Virus record (IMG/VR): IMGVR_UViG_3300042908_001060
Span: 1-52,055 of that record
From: a virus
Strand: one strand, 5' to 3'
DNA: 52,055 nt
Below are positions 23,786 to 33,338 of the stretch, in pieces; position 1 is the stretch's first letter, and each line of letters opens with the position of its first letter. A program made the translations under genes and the position numbers. The notes beneath the pieces are model-generated. The model was not told the DNA's origin and searched no databases. It saw only the letters and a list, made by a program, of their open reading frames with translations.

Positions 23786-24469
23786 ATGGCTATAGATATG
23801 ATTGAAAATAACGATTTAGGTGCTTTAGCCAAAGGAAGGCTTGGGGACTTAAACAGTTTTACAGATGAGAATAAAGTCTATAAAAACTTTGCAGGGAATG
23901 AAGAAGTTTTTCAAAAAATAGATATTAACGAAGAATTTGAAAATCTTTTTGGTATCAATATTTTTGGAGATGAAACTTTTAAAAGAAACAAAGGAAAGGC
24001 AAAAACTGATGCAGAAACTTTTGTAAAAAAACTACCTAAGACTACTTGTGATGATTTAAAAAGTAGCTTAGATAAGTTAGCATTATATATTGAAGCTCAA
24101 ACTAAAGAATTAGGATTAGCTAAAGGTCATGTAACAGAATATCCAAAAATTAGGTTGGGAATAGCTAGAACTGCAGAGGCTGAAATGAAAATGAAACAAG
24201 AAGAGAAGCAATGTATAGCTATAGCTCAAAAAATTGAAACTGAGCAAAAGAAAGCAGAACTTATAAAAACTTTAACTAATGTATCTGAAGCTAGTGTACA
24301 ACAAGCTAAAACAGACTTATTTGGAGTTCCTAGTGGGCAACCTTTATATGCTCCTGCTTCACAAGGTGGCGGATTAACAGCGAGTTTGGGCTCTAATAAA
24401 AATTTATTAATTTACGGTGGAATTGGACTTGGTGCAGTTTTACTATTAGCAATGTTAAGGAACAGATAA
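23786..24469 (+). CDS. Coiled-coil membrane protein, distant family member 4
   Basis: A 227-residue protein. An acidic N-terminal region (1-75) contains GINIFGDETFKRNKGKAK. It is followed by VKKLPKTTCDDLKSSLDKLA and a long coiled coil ending in KQC, a spacer, and a membrane helix (~207-223) ending MLRNR. The K-x-P-x-x-x-C start and terminal Cys match members 2 and 3, but KRVRAR is not kept. Stop overlaps the next start. Confidence 0.5.
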   Translation: MAIDMIENNDLGALAKGRLGDLNSFTDENKVYKNFAGNEEVFQKIDINEEFENLFGINIFGDETFKRNKGKAKTDAETFVKKLPKTTCDDLKSSLDKLALYIEAQTKELGLAKGHVTEYPKIRLGIARTAEAEMKMKQEEKQCIAIAQKIETEQKKAELIKTLTNVSEASVQQAKTDLFGVPSGQPLYAPASQGGGLTASLGSNKNLLIYGGIGLGAVLLLAMLRNR

Positions 24470-24960
24470 TGAAATACTTAAAACCCATATTAGTAGTTAG
24501 TGGATTATCTATAATAGGTTATGCTTTATATAATTATTATAAAAAGCAGATAGACTTTTTAAAAGATATTAGCTATAAAATTACAGGTATAAGATTAGTT
24601 ACTATCTCTCAAGGAGATGTAACAATTGAAGTTATCATGGATGTTTATAATGCTTCTAATGTAGAGGCTACTATTACTGAGATATTCTTAGATTTTACAA
24701 TGAATGGTGTTAAAGTAGGAAGTATAAATGAATCACAAGAATTTGTAATATTACCTACAAAAACTAGTCAAGTAAGATATAATTTTACCTTCAATCCTAG
24801 TTTAGTATTTAAAAATATTGTTAATATAGCAACTTTGACATTATCGTTAAAAGATGTTAAATTTGTAGCAGATGGATACATAAAAGTAAAAAGTTCATTC
24901 CTTTCAACGACTGTCCCTTTTACCTATGAAAATACTTTGAAAAATCTTTTAAAAAAATAA
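24469..24960 (+). CDS. WHy/LEA14-like membrane protein
   Basis: A 163-residue protein with an N-terminal membrane helix (~5-22) and a single beta-sandwich domain: VTIEVIMDVYNASNVEATIT, then FLDFTMNGVKVGSI, FVILPTKTSQVRYNFTF. The (V/Y)-N-x-S-N-V-E pattern and G-V-x-V-G match LEA14/WHy domains, which occur in stress proteins of many organisms. In a viral membrane-protein cluster it may be an adapted structural domain. Confidence 0.6.
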   Translation: MKYLKPILVVSGLSIIGYALYNYYKKQIDFLKDISYKITGIRLVTISQGDVTIEVIMDVYNASNVEATITEIFLDFTMNGVKVGSINESQEFVILPTKTSQVRYNFTFNPSLVFKNIVNIATLTLSLKDVKFVADGYIKVKSSFLSTTVPFTYENTLKNLLKK

Positions 24961-24963
24961 CAA

Positions 24964-25239
24964 ATGGGAGCTACTAATATATGGTCTAAAACAATTACAG
25001 ATACCTCTTTAACAATATCTGCTAGTCAAAATGTTGTTAGAATATCAGTTTTAGCAAGTCAAGGCCCTGTTACCATATTGGGTACATCAGTATTTAATGG
25101 AACTGCATCAGATGCTGTAACTTTTGCTACAGGTCAAGGTGTAACTTTAACTGCTTCATCTACAGCTAATCCTATAGATGGAGTTACAATTGCGTGTACA
25201 GGAGGAGGAGTCGCAGATATTGTATTATCTTATCAATAA
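24964..25239 (+). CDS. Small beta-rich protein (91 aa)
   Basis: No membrane helix and no signal. Nearly all residues are in short beta strands rich in Thr, Ser, Ala and Val (IWSKTITDTSLTISASQNVV, VTLTASSTANPIDGVTIACT). It looks like a small beta-sandwich or capping protein. Position just before the fibre locus suggests a spike, fibre-base or cement protein; not recognised. Confidence 0.5.
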   Translation: MGATNIWSKTITDTSLTISASQNVVRISVLASQGPVTILGTSVFNGTASDAVTFATGQGVTLTASSTANPIDGVTIACTGGGVADIVLSYQ

Positions 25240-25254
25240 AAAATAAAAAATAAA

Positions 25255-25710
25255 ATGGAAAATAGAGATATTGTATTATTATTAGGTTTAGGTGTTGTAG
25301 GTTACTACATATACAACAAGACAAAAAGTGGTTCTGACTTAAATGTGAAAACATTTGTAGAAGAAAATTTGTCTAATGTTCCAACTAGTGTTCCAACTAG
25401 TGTTCCAACTAATGCTCCTGTAGCACCTCAAGAACCAACTGCACCTATCCCTATGCCAACTGCTGCACCTGCAACAACAACTAAATATACTTATCCTGAA
25501 GGGATTGGAAAAGATGGTAAAAAATTTGAGTTGAATGATGGAGATTATGTAGCAAATGGACAAGAGACTGCTATTTTATATCAAGGTCTTTTAAGACCTA
25601 TGACTGCTGCTTATGCTAACAAATTTGCAGCGGGTACTTGGGAAAGAACAAAAATTTTAGATAATATAGTTTATAGCAGCATACCGAGAGGTGCTGTTTT
25701 AGATGCGTAA
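25255..25710 (+). CDS. N-anchored membrane protein with Val-Pro-Thr stalk
   Basis: A 151-residue protein. A membrane helix at ~6-20 (IVLLLGLGVVGYYIYNK) is followed by three VPTS/VPTN repeats encoded by near-identical 15-bp DNA repeats (~25376-25415), a Pro/Ala linker and a ~75-residue globular tail (YTYPEGIGKDGKKFELNDGD). A stalk-mounted small domain; function unknown. Confidence 0.5.
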   Translation: MENRDIVLLLGLGVVGYYIYNKTKSGSDLNVKTFVEENLSNVPTSVPTSVPTNAPVAPQEPTAPIPMPTAAPATTTKYTYPEGIGKDGKKFELNDGDYVANGQETAILYQGLLRPMTAAYANKFAAGTWERTKILDNIVYSSIPRGAVLDA

Positions 25711-25739
25711 AAATATAAAAACAAAAAAAAATCATAAAA

Positions 25740-26138
25740 ATGGAAGAATTTATCCTATCAGAAACAAGAGGAATTTTTAACAAAGCCATCAAAAGATTCG
25801 CAAAAGAAAATAAAAAAGACCAATTAGATGTGTCTTTTCTTTTGAAATTAACCCCTGAACGAGAAGTTGGTTATGTCTATTGTCAAGACCATGCTCCATT
25901 CAGGGAAACTAGTATAAAGGAGATATTAAATGTTAGGGCTATTGATATGAAGGGTTATACCGTATTGGTTCCTCCTCAAATCAAAAAGATTCTTGAAAAA
26001 TTAGAATCTCAATTAAGCTCTACAAATGTTGAAGTTTGTGTCTATCTTGATAGAGAAGACGAAGATGAAATTCGTTACTTTGTATATCAAGATGGTAAAT
26101 ATATAAAAGAAATTAGTTTACTTGAATTGATTAAATAA
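25740..26138 (+). CDS. Unknown soluble 132-aa protein at the head of the fibre locus
   Basis: A charged alpha/beta protein with no membrane helix: FILSETRGIFNKAIKRFAKE, FLLKLTPEREVGYVYCQDHA, and an acidic C-terminal half. It lies 6 bases before the 1428-residue fibre gene and is preceded by an ATCATAAAA leader. Position suggests a chaperone or assembly factor for the fibre, without direct support. Confidence 0.45.
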   Translation: MEEFILSETRGIFNKAIKRFAKENKKDQLDVSFLLKLTPEREVGYVYCQDHAPFRETSIKEILNVRAIDMKGYTVLVPPQIKKILEKLESQLSSTNVEVCVYLDREDEDEIRYFVYQDGKYIKEISLLELIK

Positions 26139-26144
26139 TTTGTA

Positions 26145-29100
26145 ATGAGTAGTACATTTTTAGGAGGAGATACTTTTAGTTTTATTAGTGGCGGCTCAGG
26201 TGGCGGCTCAGGAACAGGTGGTTCTGCGGGTACATCGGGCGTGTCAGGTACTTCGGGTACTTCAGGTACTCTTGGTACTAGCGGTATTAGCTATGGCTCT
26301 AGTGGAACTAGTGGCGAAAGTGGCTCTTCAGGTACATCAGGCTCAACAGGTTTAACAGGTACTGCAGGTACAAGCGGTGCTAATGGTTCTTCAGGTACAT
26401 CAGGAAATTCAACTGCAGGTACAGCGGGTACATCGGGATTCTCAGGTGTATCAGGCTCTAGTGGTACTAGTGGCTCTAGTGGGTCAAATGGTTCAAATGG
26501 TACATCAGGCTCTTCAGGTAATGCGGGTTCAAGTGGTACATCAGGTGCTGCAGGTGCTACGGGTAGCTCAGGTACATCAGGAAATGAAGGTACATCGGGT
26601 ACATCGGGCTCTTCAGGTTCTACAGGAACTTCGGGTTCTTCAGGAACTTCGGGTTCTTCAGGTTCAAGTGGTACTACAGGAACGGATGGTTCTTCAGGTT
26701 CATCAGGCTCAAGTGGTACTTCTGCAACAAGTGGTGCAAATGGTACTATGGGTACTTCAGGTATAAATGGTACTAGTGGTATTAATGGTACAGCAGGTAC
26801 TTCAGGAGCTCAAGGCTCTGCAGGTACTTCAGGTGTTAGTGGTGCGGCTATTGCCAATTGGTATGGTAGCTTTAGTGATAGTACAAATCAAACAGTTGAT
26901 GGAGCTAATACTCCTACAATATGGACATACAATACAACTGAAATTTCAAATGGGATTAGTATAGTTACAGGTTTAGATGGAGCTTCTAAAATAACTGTTG
27001 CTAATGCAGGTAAATATCAAATTGGATATTCTGCTCAAATAGATAAATCAAGCGGTGGTAATGACCAAGTTTCTATTTGGGCTAGAATTAATGGTGTAGA
27101 TGAGCCAAGAACTAATTCTACTATTGAATTAATAGGTGCTGCGGCTGAATCATTACCGTTTGTATCTTATATTTTTGATTTAGCTGCAGGAGATTATGTA
27201 GAATTTGTTTTTGCATCTGCTGATGCAACAGTTAGATTATTAGCTTCTCCTGCTACAGTAACCCCTGCAGACCCTTATGATTCTCCTGCTGCTCCTTCAG
27301 TAATCATAGTAGCTTCAGAAATTGGCGTTGCTGTTGCGGGTACATCAGGAACAAATGGTACTTCAGGAACATCAGGTTCAAGTGGTAGTTCTGCGACTTC
27401 AGGTGCAACAGGTACTTCAGGCACTAGTGGTTCTGCGGGTACTTCAGCTTCTTCAGGTTCATCAGGAACAGATGGTTCAAATGGTTCTTCAGGAACTGCG
27501 GGTACAGCAGGAACTTCAGGTTCTAGTGGTACAGCAGGTTTGTCAGGAGATAGATATAGAACTACATCAAATTCTGAATTTACTTTAGCAGGTTCAGGTC
27601 AAATTACAATTACAGTAGGTACAGGTCTTTCTTATACAGTTGGACAAGCTGTAACTATTGCTTACGATATTAATAACATCCAATTTGGAGATGTTGTATC
27701 TTATAACTCAAACACAGGTGTATTTGTATTTAATGCAACTACATTCACAGGTTCAGGTACATATAACTTTTGGACTGTAAACTTATCAGGTTCTGCGGGT
27801 GGAGATGGCTCTTCAGGAACATCAGGCTCATCAGGTACTTCTGCAAGTTCAGGTTCAAGTGGAACTTCAGCAACTGCAGGAACTTCAGGTTCAAGCGGTT
27901 CTTCTGCAACTTCAGGTACTTCTGCAACAGCAGGTACTTCAGGCATTGATGGTACTTCAGGTACAGATGGTTCTAGTGGTACTTCAGGTCAAGATGCTAC
28001 TGCAGGTACAAGTGGTACTAATGGTACTACAGGTACTTCAGGTTCAAGCGGAACTTCGGCTAGTTCAGGTTCTTCAGGTACAACAGGTACTTCAGGAGAA
28101 ACAGGGACTAGTGGTACTTCAGGAGAGACAGGTACAAGTGGTACAGATGGTAGTTCAGGAACTAGTGGTACAACAGGTACAACGGGTACTTCAGGTTCTT
28201 CAGGAACTACAGGTACAAGTGGTACGGATGGTAGTTCAGGTACAACAGGAACGAGTGGTACATCTGCTTCTTCAGGAACTTCAGGTTCATCAGGAACTAG
28301 CGGTACTTCGGGTTCAAGTGGTACGAATGGTTCAAGTGGAACAAGTGGCTCTTCAGGTACAACGGGTACAACAGGTACTTCAGGTATTTCAGGAGATAGA
28401 TATAGGACTGCTTCTACAAGTACAGCTACTTTAGGAGTTGGTGGTGCTATAACTATTGGTACAGGTCTTGCATATACAACGGCTCAATCAGTAATTATAA
28501 CTTATGATAGTTCAAACTATCAAATATCAGAAGTAATTTCTTATAATTCAGGTAACGGACAATTAACTTATGGTGCACCTGTAGATACAATTGGTACAGG
28601 TACTTATTCTGTTTGGACTGTAAACTTAGCGGGTGCTTCAGGTGGAGATGGTACTTCAGGTACAAATGGTTCTTCAGGTTCTTCAGGAACTTCAGGTTCT
28701 AGTGCATCTTCGGGTACTTCAGGTTCTAGTGGTACGGATGGTTCTAGTGCATCTTCAGGTTCTTCAGGTACAACAGGTACTTCAGGCCAAGATGCTACTG
28801 CAGGAACTTCAGGTTCTTCTGCAACAGCAGGAACTTCAGGTGTAAATGGTACAGCAGGTACAAGTGGTCAAGATGCTACTGCAGGTACTAGCGGCTCTTC
28901 AGGTTCAGATGGTTCTAGTGGTACAAGTGGTACTAATGGAACATCAGGTACTTCAGGCACTAGTGGTTCAAGCGGTACTTCAGGTACAACAGGTACTGAT
29001 GGTAGCTCAGGGACTGATGGCTCTAGCGGAACTGACGGTTCTTCAGGAACTGATGGTTCTAGTGGAACTTCAGGTCAAGATGCAACTGCGGGTACAAGTG

Positions 29101-30431
29101 GCTCTAGCGGTACATCAGGAACTGCGGGTACAAATGGAACATCAGGTACTTCAGGTTCTTCAGGTACAAATGGTACAGATGGCTCAAATGGAACTTCAGG
29201 TTCTAGTGGAACTGATGGTTCTAGTGGAACGGATGGTTCTTCAGGAACAAGTGGAGAAAATGGTTCTTCAGGGACTAGTGGTACTACAGGTACAACAGGA
29301 ACTAGTGGTACTAATGGTACTGCGGGTACAACAGGCACTAGTGGTACAAGTGGTACATCAGGAACAGATGGTTCTTCAGGAACGAGTGGTACAACAGGAA
29401 CTGATGGTTCTAGTGGTACAAGTGGTCGTGATGCTACTTCAGGTACAAATGGTTCATCAGGAACTAGCGGTACAACAGGTACATCAGGTTCAGCAGGTAC
29501 TGCGGGTGTGTCAGGAGATAGATATAAGTCAGCTTCAATTAGCTCATATACAATCGGTATAGTAGGTTCTAGTGGTACGATAACAATAGGTACAGGATTG
29601 CAATGGACAACAGCACAATCTGTATTAATTGCGTATGACGCTGCTAACTATGTTATTGCCGAAGTAAATTCATATTCTTCAAGTACAGGTGTCATGACAT
29701 TTACAGTAGTTGACCCTATCGGTTCAGGTACTTATGATTCTTGGCAAGTAAACTTGGCAGGTGCATCAGGAGGAGATGGTACTTCAGGTACATCAGGTTC
29801 TTCAGGTACATCTGCAAGTGCAGGTACTTCAGGTCAAGATGCTACTGCGGGTACTTCGGGTTCAAGCGGTACATCAGGTACTAGCGGCTCTAGTGGTACT
29901 TCAGGTACAAGTGCTTCTAGCGGAACTTCAGGAACTTCAGGTACGGATGGTAGCTCAGGAACTAGCGGTACTACAGGTACGGATGGTAGTTCAGGCACTA
30001 GCGGAACTTCAGGAACAAGTGGTACAGCAGGTACAACAGGTACTTCTGCAACTTCAGGTGCAACATCTGTGTTCTCAGGAACTTCAGGTACAACTGAAAC
30101 ATTGCCTTTAGCGGAAGCTACTACAACTACTACAACTACCACAACAACAATAGCTCCAACTACAAGTACTACAACGACTACAACAACTGTATTATTTGCA
30201 GGAAGTATTGATTATGGTAGTAGTGCTATAAATATTTGTAGTACACCTGATGGTTCTTTTTTAGTAACAGGTGATGCTACTACATTCTGTACTTGTACTA
30301 CATTATCAGGTGCAGGTTTTGCAGGTCTTGCAGCAGGAACTTGGTATATTAAGTCAGGAACAGATTTTGTATCAGTAACAACAAATGGTAGTAGCGTAGC
30401 AACTATCACAAGTAGTTGTACTGCATGTTAA
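26145..30431 (+). CDS. Giant Gly-Thr-Ser repeat fibre protein (1428 aa)
   Basis: After a short start the chain is mostly GTSG/GSSG/GATG triplets with Gly at every third position, i.e. collagen-like but with almost no proline. Inserted are a C1q/TNF-like beta domain (~233-398), three copies of an ~88-residue module beginning SGDRY (near 466, 748, 1123), a Thr-rich mucin linker (~1324-1350) and a Cys-rich C-terminal domain (1351-1428) related to one in the 49422 protein. No S74 domain is present. Hundreds of Ser/Thr are exposed for modification. A host-contact fibre is likely. Confidence 0.75.
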   Translation: MSSTFLGGDTFSFISGGSGGGSGTGGSAGTSGVSGTSGTSGTLGTSGISYGSSGTSGESGSSGTSGSTGLTGTAGTSGANGSSGTSGNSTAGTAGTSGFSGVSGSSGTSGSSGSNGSNGTSGSSGNAGSSGTSGAAGATGSSGTSGNEGTSGTSGSSGSTGTSGSSGTSGSSGSSGTTGTDGSSGSSGSSGTSATSGANGTMGTSGINGTSGINGTAGTSGAQGSAGTSGVSGAAIANWYGSFSDSTNQTVDGANTPTIWTYNTTEISNGISIVTGLDGASKITVANAGKYQIGYSAQIDKSSGGNDQVSIWARINGVDEPRTNSTIELIGAAAESLPFVSYIFDLAAGDYVEFVFASADATVRLLASPATVTPADPYDSPAAPSVIIVASEIGVAVAGTSGTNGTSGTSGSSGSSATSGATGTSGTSGSAGTSASSGSSGTDGSNGSSGTAGTAGTSGSSGTAGLSGDRYRTTSNSEFTLAGSGQITITVGTGLSYTVGQAVTIAYDINNIQFGDVVSYNSNTGVFVFNATTFTGSGTYNFWTVNLSGSAGGDGSSGTSGSSGTSASSGSSGTSATAGTSGSSGSSATSGTSATAGTSGIDGTSGTDGSSGTSGQDATAGTSGTNGTTGTSGSSGTSASSGSSGTTGTSGETGTSGTSGETGTSGTDGSSGTSGTTGTTGTSGSSGTTGTSGTDGSSGTTGTSGTSASSGTSGSSGTSGTSGSSGTNGSSGTSGSSGTTGTTGTSGISGDRYRTASTSTATLGVGGAITIGTGLAYTTAQSVIITYDSSNYQISEVISYNSGNGQLTYGAPVDTIGTGTYSVWTVNLAGASGGDGTSGTNGSSGSSGTSGSSASSGTSGSSGTDGSSASSGSSGTTGTSGQDATAGTSGSSATAGTSGVNGTAGTSGQDATAGTSGSSGSDGSSGTSGTNGTSGTSGTSGSSGTSGTTGTDGSSGTDGSSGTDGSSGTDGSSGTSGQDATAGTSGSSGTSGTAGTNGTSGTSGSSGTNGTDGSNGTSGSSGTDGSSGTDGSSGTSGENGSSGTSGTTGTTGTSGTNGTAGTTGTSGTSGTSGTDGSSGTSGTTGTDGSSGTSGRDATSGTNGSSGTSGTTGTSGSAGTAGVSGDRYKSASISSYTIGIVGSSGTITIGTGLQWTTAQSVLIAYDAANYVIAEVNSYSSSTGVMTFTVVDPIGSGTYDSWQVNLAGASGGDGTSGTSGSSGTSASAGTSGQDATAGTSGSSGTSGTSGSSGTSGTSASSGTSGTSGTDGSSGTSGTTGTDGSSGTSGTSGTSGTAGTTGTSATSGATSVFSGTSGTTETLPLAEATTTTTTTTTTIAPTTSTTTTTTTVLFAGSIDYGSSAINICSTPDGSFLVTGDATTFCTCTTLSGAGFAGLAAGTWYIKSGTDFVSVTTNGSSVATITSSCTAC

Positions 30432-30447
30432 AAAAGTAGTAAATTTG
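30416..30447 (+). promoter_or_regulatory. Candidate promoter for the S74 fibre genes
   Basis: TAAATTTG at 30440-30447 matches TAnnTTTG. TTG at 30416-30418 sits 24 bases upstream, near the -33 position. It lies in the 52-base gap after the 1428-residue fibre gene and before the three shorter fibres; an ACTAACCATAAAA leader follows. Confidence 0.45.
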
Positions 30448-30483
30448 GTTACTAAAAACTAACCATAAAAGAATGAAAGAATT

Positions 30484-31728
30484 ATGCCGTATTCAAATAT
30501 AACCTTTAATGTAAGCCAATTCTTGTCATTACAAGTTCACTCCTTTGTGAAAATAAGTCATGATGAAAATAACTACATTTTAGGACAAGTCGTTACTTAT
30601 AACCCCTCTACAGGGGTTTTAGTAGTTACACCTACTTCATCAGTTGGTAGTGGTACTTTTGATTCATGGACAGTTAGCTTAATAGGATATAGTGGCTCTT
30701 CAGGAGCTAGTTCAAGCTCAGGGAATAGTACACAAGCAGGTACTAATGGTACTGCGGGAACTGATGGTTCAAGTGCTGAATCGGGTTCTTCAGGAACTTC
30801 AGGTACTTCTGCGACTGCAGGAACTTCTGCGAGTTCAGGTTCTTCTGCAACTTCAGGTACTTCAGCAACAGCAGGTACTGCGGGTTCAAATGGTACTAGC
30901 GGTTCTAGTGGTACTTCTGCAACTTCAGGAGCTTCAGGTTCAAATGCAACTTCAGGCACTGCAGGTACTTATGGTAGTTCTGCACTTTCAGGGGCTAGTA
31001 ATTCATCAGGTTCTTCAGGTACTTCAGGTTCTTCAGGTGTAAATGGTCCTACAGGTCCTACAGGTGCTACAGGTCCAACAGGCCCAACAGGAGGTTCAGG
31101 TTCTAGTGGAACTTCGGGTTCAAGTGGTGCACAAGGTCCAAGAGGAGCAACAGGCCCTCAAGGTCCAACAGGTCCTCAAGGTATTCAACCTGCTTCAGCT
31201 CCTACGGGTCCTCAAGGTGCTCAAGGCCCTACAGGTACCTCTGCAAGTTATAACCAAGACTTAAACTCAGGTGCAAGTACAGTTAGATATGCTCCATTAA
31301 CAGGTTCATCTTATCTTTTCTCATATAGTAGATATTATACAGGAGGAGACCAAGGAAAAGGTATTGCTAGTAATGTGGCACCTACTTGGCAGGGATTTGG
31401 ATTTGGGTGGGCTACTGATGCTTCATTAGGTGGAACATTTTTTTATAATCCATCTTTAAGAGAGTTAAAGAAAGATATTAAGCCTTTTGAAAAATCGGCA
31501 ATGGATATATTAAATGCTACTCAAATAGTTAATTATAAATTAGATTCAGGGGCTCATGATGATTTAACCTTGATAGGTTTTATTGCAGAAGATACTCCCT
31601 CTGAATTAGCAACAGAACAGCATGATAAAATGGATAATAGTAATACATTGAGTGTTGTTTTAAAAGCAATACAAGAAATTGATGATAGAATAATAGCTTT
31701 ACAAAATAAGAAAAATGCCATACGCTAA
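30484..31728 (+). CDS. Collagen-like fibre with S74 autocleaving chaperone, copy 1 (414 aa)
   Basis: The N-terminal module (1-72) is the same as the SGDRY-type module of the giant fibre ([31 protein letters not shown]). Then come GTSG repeats (~75-180), true collagen-like GPTGPTG (~182-250), a ~60-residue receptor-type domain, and a C-terminal S74 domain: SLRELKKDI with Ser324/Lys329 dyad, then IGFIAEDTP and a terminal helix. S74 domains trimerise fibres and then cut themselves off. The ATG at 30474 opens only a short frame, so 30484 is used. Confidence 0.8.
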   Translation: MPYSNITFNVSQFLSLQVHSFVKISHDENNYILGQVVTYNPSTGVLVVTPTSSVGSGTFDSWTVSLIGYSGSSGASSSSGNSTQAGTNGTAGTDGSSAESGSSGTSGTSATAGTSASSGSSATSGTSATAGTAGSNGTSGSSGTSATSGASGSNATSGTAGTYGSSALSGASNSSGSSGTSGSSGVNGPTGPTGATGPTGPTGGSGSSGTSGSSGAQGPRGATGPQGPTGPQGIQPASAPTGPQGAQGPTGTSASYNQDLNSGASTVRYAPLTGSSYLFSYSRYYTGGDQGKGIASNVAPTWQGFGFGWATDASLGGTFFYNPSLRELKKDIKPFEKSAMDILNATQIVNYKLDSGAHDDLTLIGFIAEDTPSELATEQHDKMDNSNTLSVVLKAIQEIDDRIIALQNKKNAIR

Positions 31729-32938
31729 TATAAATATAACCACAACAACAGGATTATCTTTTGTAGCAGGAGATAATGTGCAGTTAAGTTATGATGCTAA
31801 TAACTATATTATTGGTGTAGTTGTTTCTTATGATTCATTAACGGGTGCAATGACTTTAGCTCCAACAAAATCTGTTGGTAGCGGTACTTATAGTAATTGG
31901 ATAGTTTCATTAACAGGATTAAGCGGTTCTAGTGGTACAAATGGTACTGCAGGTACTTCAGGTACATCAGCTACAGCAGGTACTTCAGGACTTTCATATA
32001 CATCGGGTACTAGTGGTACTTCTGCTAGTTCAGGTTCTTCTGCAACTGCAGGTACAACAGGAACTTATGGTTCATCTGCAACTTCAGGTACATCGGGAGA
32101 ATCAAGTTCTTCAGCAAATGATGCAACATCAGGTAGCTCAGGCTCTAGTGGTTCTAGTGGTTCTAGTGCTACAAGCGGTACTTCGGGACTTTCTGCATTA
32201 TCGGGCTCTAGCGGTACATCAGGAACTTCTGCTTCAACAGGTTCTAGTGGTACAAGTGGCGGTAGCGGTGTAAGTGGCGTAAATGGTCCTACAGGTGCTA
32301 CAGGTCCTCAAGGTCCACAAGGTGCGTTAGGTGGCAGAGGTACTTCAGGCTCAAGTGGCGTAAACGGTCCTACAGGCCCTCAAGGTTTTCAAGGTGGAAC
32401 AGGTCCAACAGGACCACAAGGTGCTACAAGAGTTGGTCCAACAGGTCCAACAGGACCTACAGGAGGTCAAGGCCCTCAAACTGTTTATAACCAAGCCTTA
32501 AATACAAATAGTGATGTTTACTTCTATTCAATGGAAGGTAATTCTTTATTTGCCCCAATATTTTATGTAGCAGATGGAGCTCAATTTAATGCAGCATTTG
32601 GATATGGTCCTCATGGATGGATTGGAGACTCTAATTGGTATACTTATGGTGCTGTTGGTGCTGCTTTTTTCTATGGTACTTCAACTCAAGAAGTTAAAAA
32701 GAATATAGAACCTTTTACTAAATCGGCTTTAGAAATTGTAAAACAAACAGATATTGTTTCATTTAAGTATGATTTAGATGATTTTGAAATAAGCGAAATA
32801 CCTAAAATTGGTTTCATTGCAAATGATACACCACAAGAATTATCAGGCCCTAATCAAGATATGATGGAAATAAACTCAACCATAGCTATTGCGATAAAAG
32901 CCGTTCAAGAATTAGATGAAAAAATTATAAATTTGTAA
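31715..32938 (+). CDS. Collagen-like fibre with S74 chaperone, copy 2 (407 aa)
   Basis: Same plan as copy 1: N-terminal module ([31 protein letters not shown]), GTSG repeats, GPTGPQG collagen-like part (~188-255), a distinct variable domain (~257-320) and S74 domain with STQEVKKNI (Ser323/Lys328) and IGFIANDTP. The start overlaps copy 1 by 14 bases. The variable domain just before the chaperone differs from the other copies, as expected of receptor-binding tips. Confidence 0.8.
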   Translation: MPYANINITTTTGLSFVAGDNVQLSYDANNYIIGVVVSYDSLTGAMTLAPTKSVGSGTYSNWIVSLTGLSGSSGTNGTAGTSGTSATAGTSGLSYTSGTSGTSASSGSSATAGTTGTYGSSATSGTSGESSSSANDATSGSSGSSGSSGSSATSGTSGLSALSGSSGTSGTSASTGSSGTSGGSGVSGVNGPTGATGPQGPQGALGGRGTSGSSGVNGPTGPQGFQGGTGPTGPQGATRVGPTGPTGPTGGQGPQTVYNQALNTNSDVYFYSMEGNSLFAPIFYVADGAQFNAAFGYGPHGWIGDSNWYTYGAVGAAFFYGTSTQEVKKNIEPFTKSALEIVKQTDIVSFKYDLDDFEISEIPKIGFIANDTPQELSGPNQDMMEINSTIAIAIKAVQELDEKIINL

Positions 32939-32954
32939 AGTAAATAAAAATATT

Positions 32955-33338
32955 ATGGCTATAACTTATCGTTGGGAAATATTAAGATTACAGGTAAAAC
33001 CTGCTGCTGAAGGACAACAAAATGTATTACATAGAATCCATTGGAGACTTTGGGGTAAATTAGTTGATGAAACAGGAGAATATGAATCTAGTATTGAAGA
33101 TAGCACTACTTTAAGGTTTAATCCTAATAGTGGATTTTTAGCATTTGATGAATTAGTTCAAAATCATAATGTGATTGTTGGTTGGATTGAAGATAGAGAA
33201 AACGAAAGACAAAGAAACATTGCTTGGAGAAAACAACAGCTTGATAAATTAGTAATGGAAAAGAAAAATCCATCAGTTGTTGATTTTACTGCATTTGGAG
33301 AACAAATACAAACACCAAATATAAATGGCTTATTCTAA
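32955..33338 (+). CDS. DUF7936-like small phage protein between fibre genes
   Basis: A 127-residue protein: [54 protein letters not shown], then KKNPSVVDF. This order (YxW-x-I-x-x-L, V-x-x-x-x-W, F-x-x-F-x-E-L, V-x-x-W-I-E, P-x-V) matches from memory a small family beside fibre genes in cyanophages and other marine phages. It may help fibre assembly. It overlaps the next fibre start by 14 bases. Confidence 0.5.
   Translation: MAITYRWEILRLQVKPAAEGQQNVLHRIHWRLWGKLVDETGEYESSIEDSTTLRFNPNSGFLAFDELVQNHNVIVGWIEDRENERQRNIAWRKQQLDKLVMEKKNPSVVDFTAFGEQIQTPNINGLF

Noticed and set aside
26377-29562. Long open frames rich in Val/Leu/Gln in a second plus-strand frame of the giant fibre gene (for example 26377-26766, 28846-29562)
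   Set aside because: They are out-of-frame readings of the GGT-ACT-TCA type triplet repeats; composition is a simple shift of the repeat and they lack leaders.
26145-30431. Possible CRISPR array or satellite DNA because of dense short repeats
   Set aside because: The periodicity is 3, 6 and 9 bases, in frame with a continuous coding sequence; no constant repeat with unique spacers.
30474-30483. ATG at 30474 as the start of the first S74 fibre
   Set aside because: It is out of frame with the fibre and stops after nine codons; the ATG at 30484 begins a sequence aligned with the other fibre N-termini (MPYSNI, MPYANI, MAYSNI).
27701-30959. Minus-strand frames made of VPEVPLEPE repeats (27701-27946, 29075-29338, 29834-30142, 30597-30959)
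   Set aside because: Reverse complements of the Gly-Thr-Ser repeats; no independent signals.
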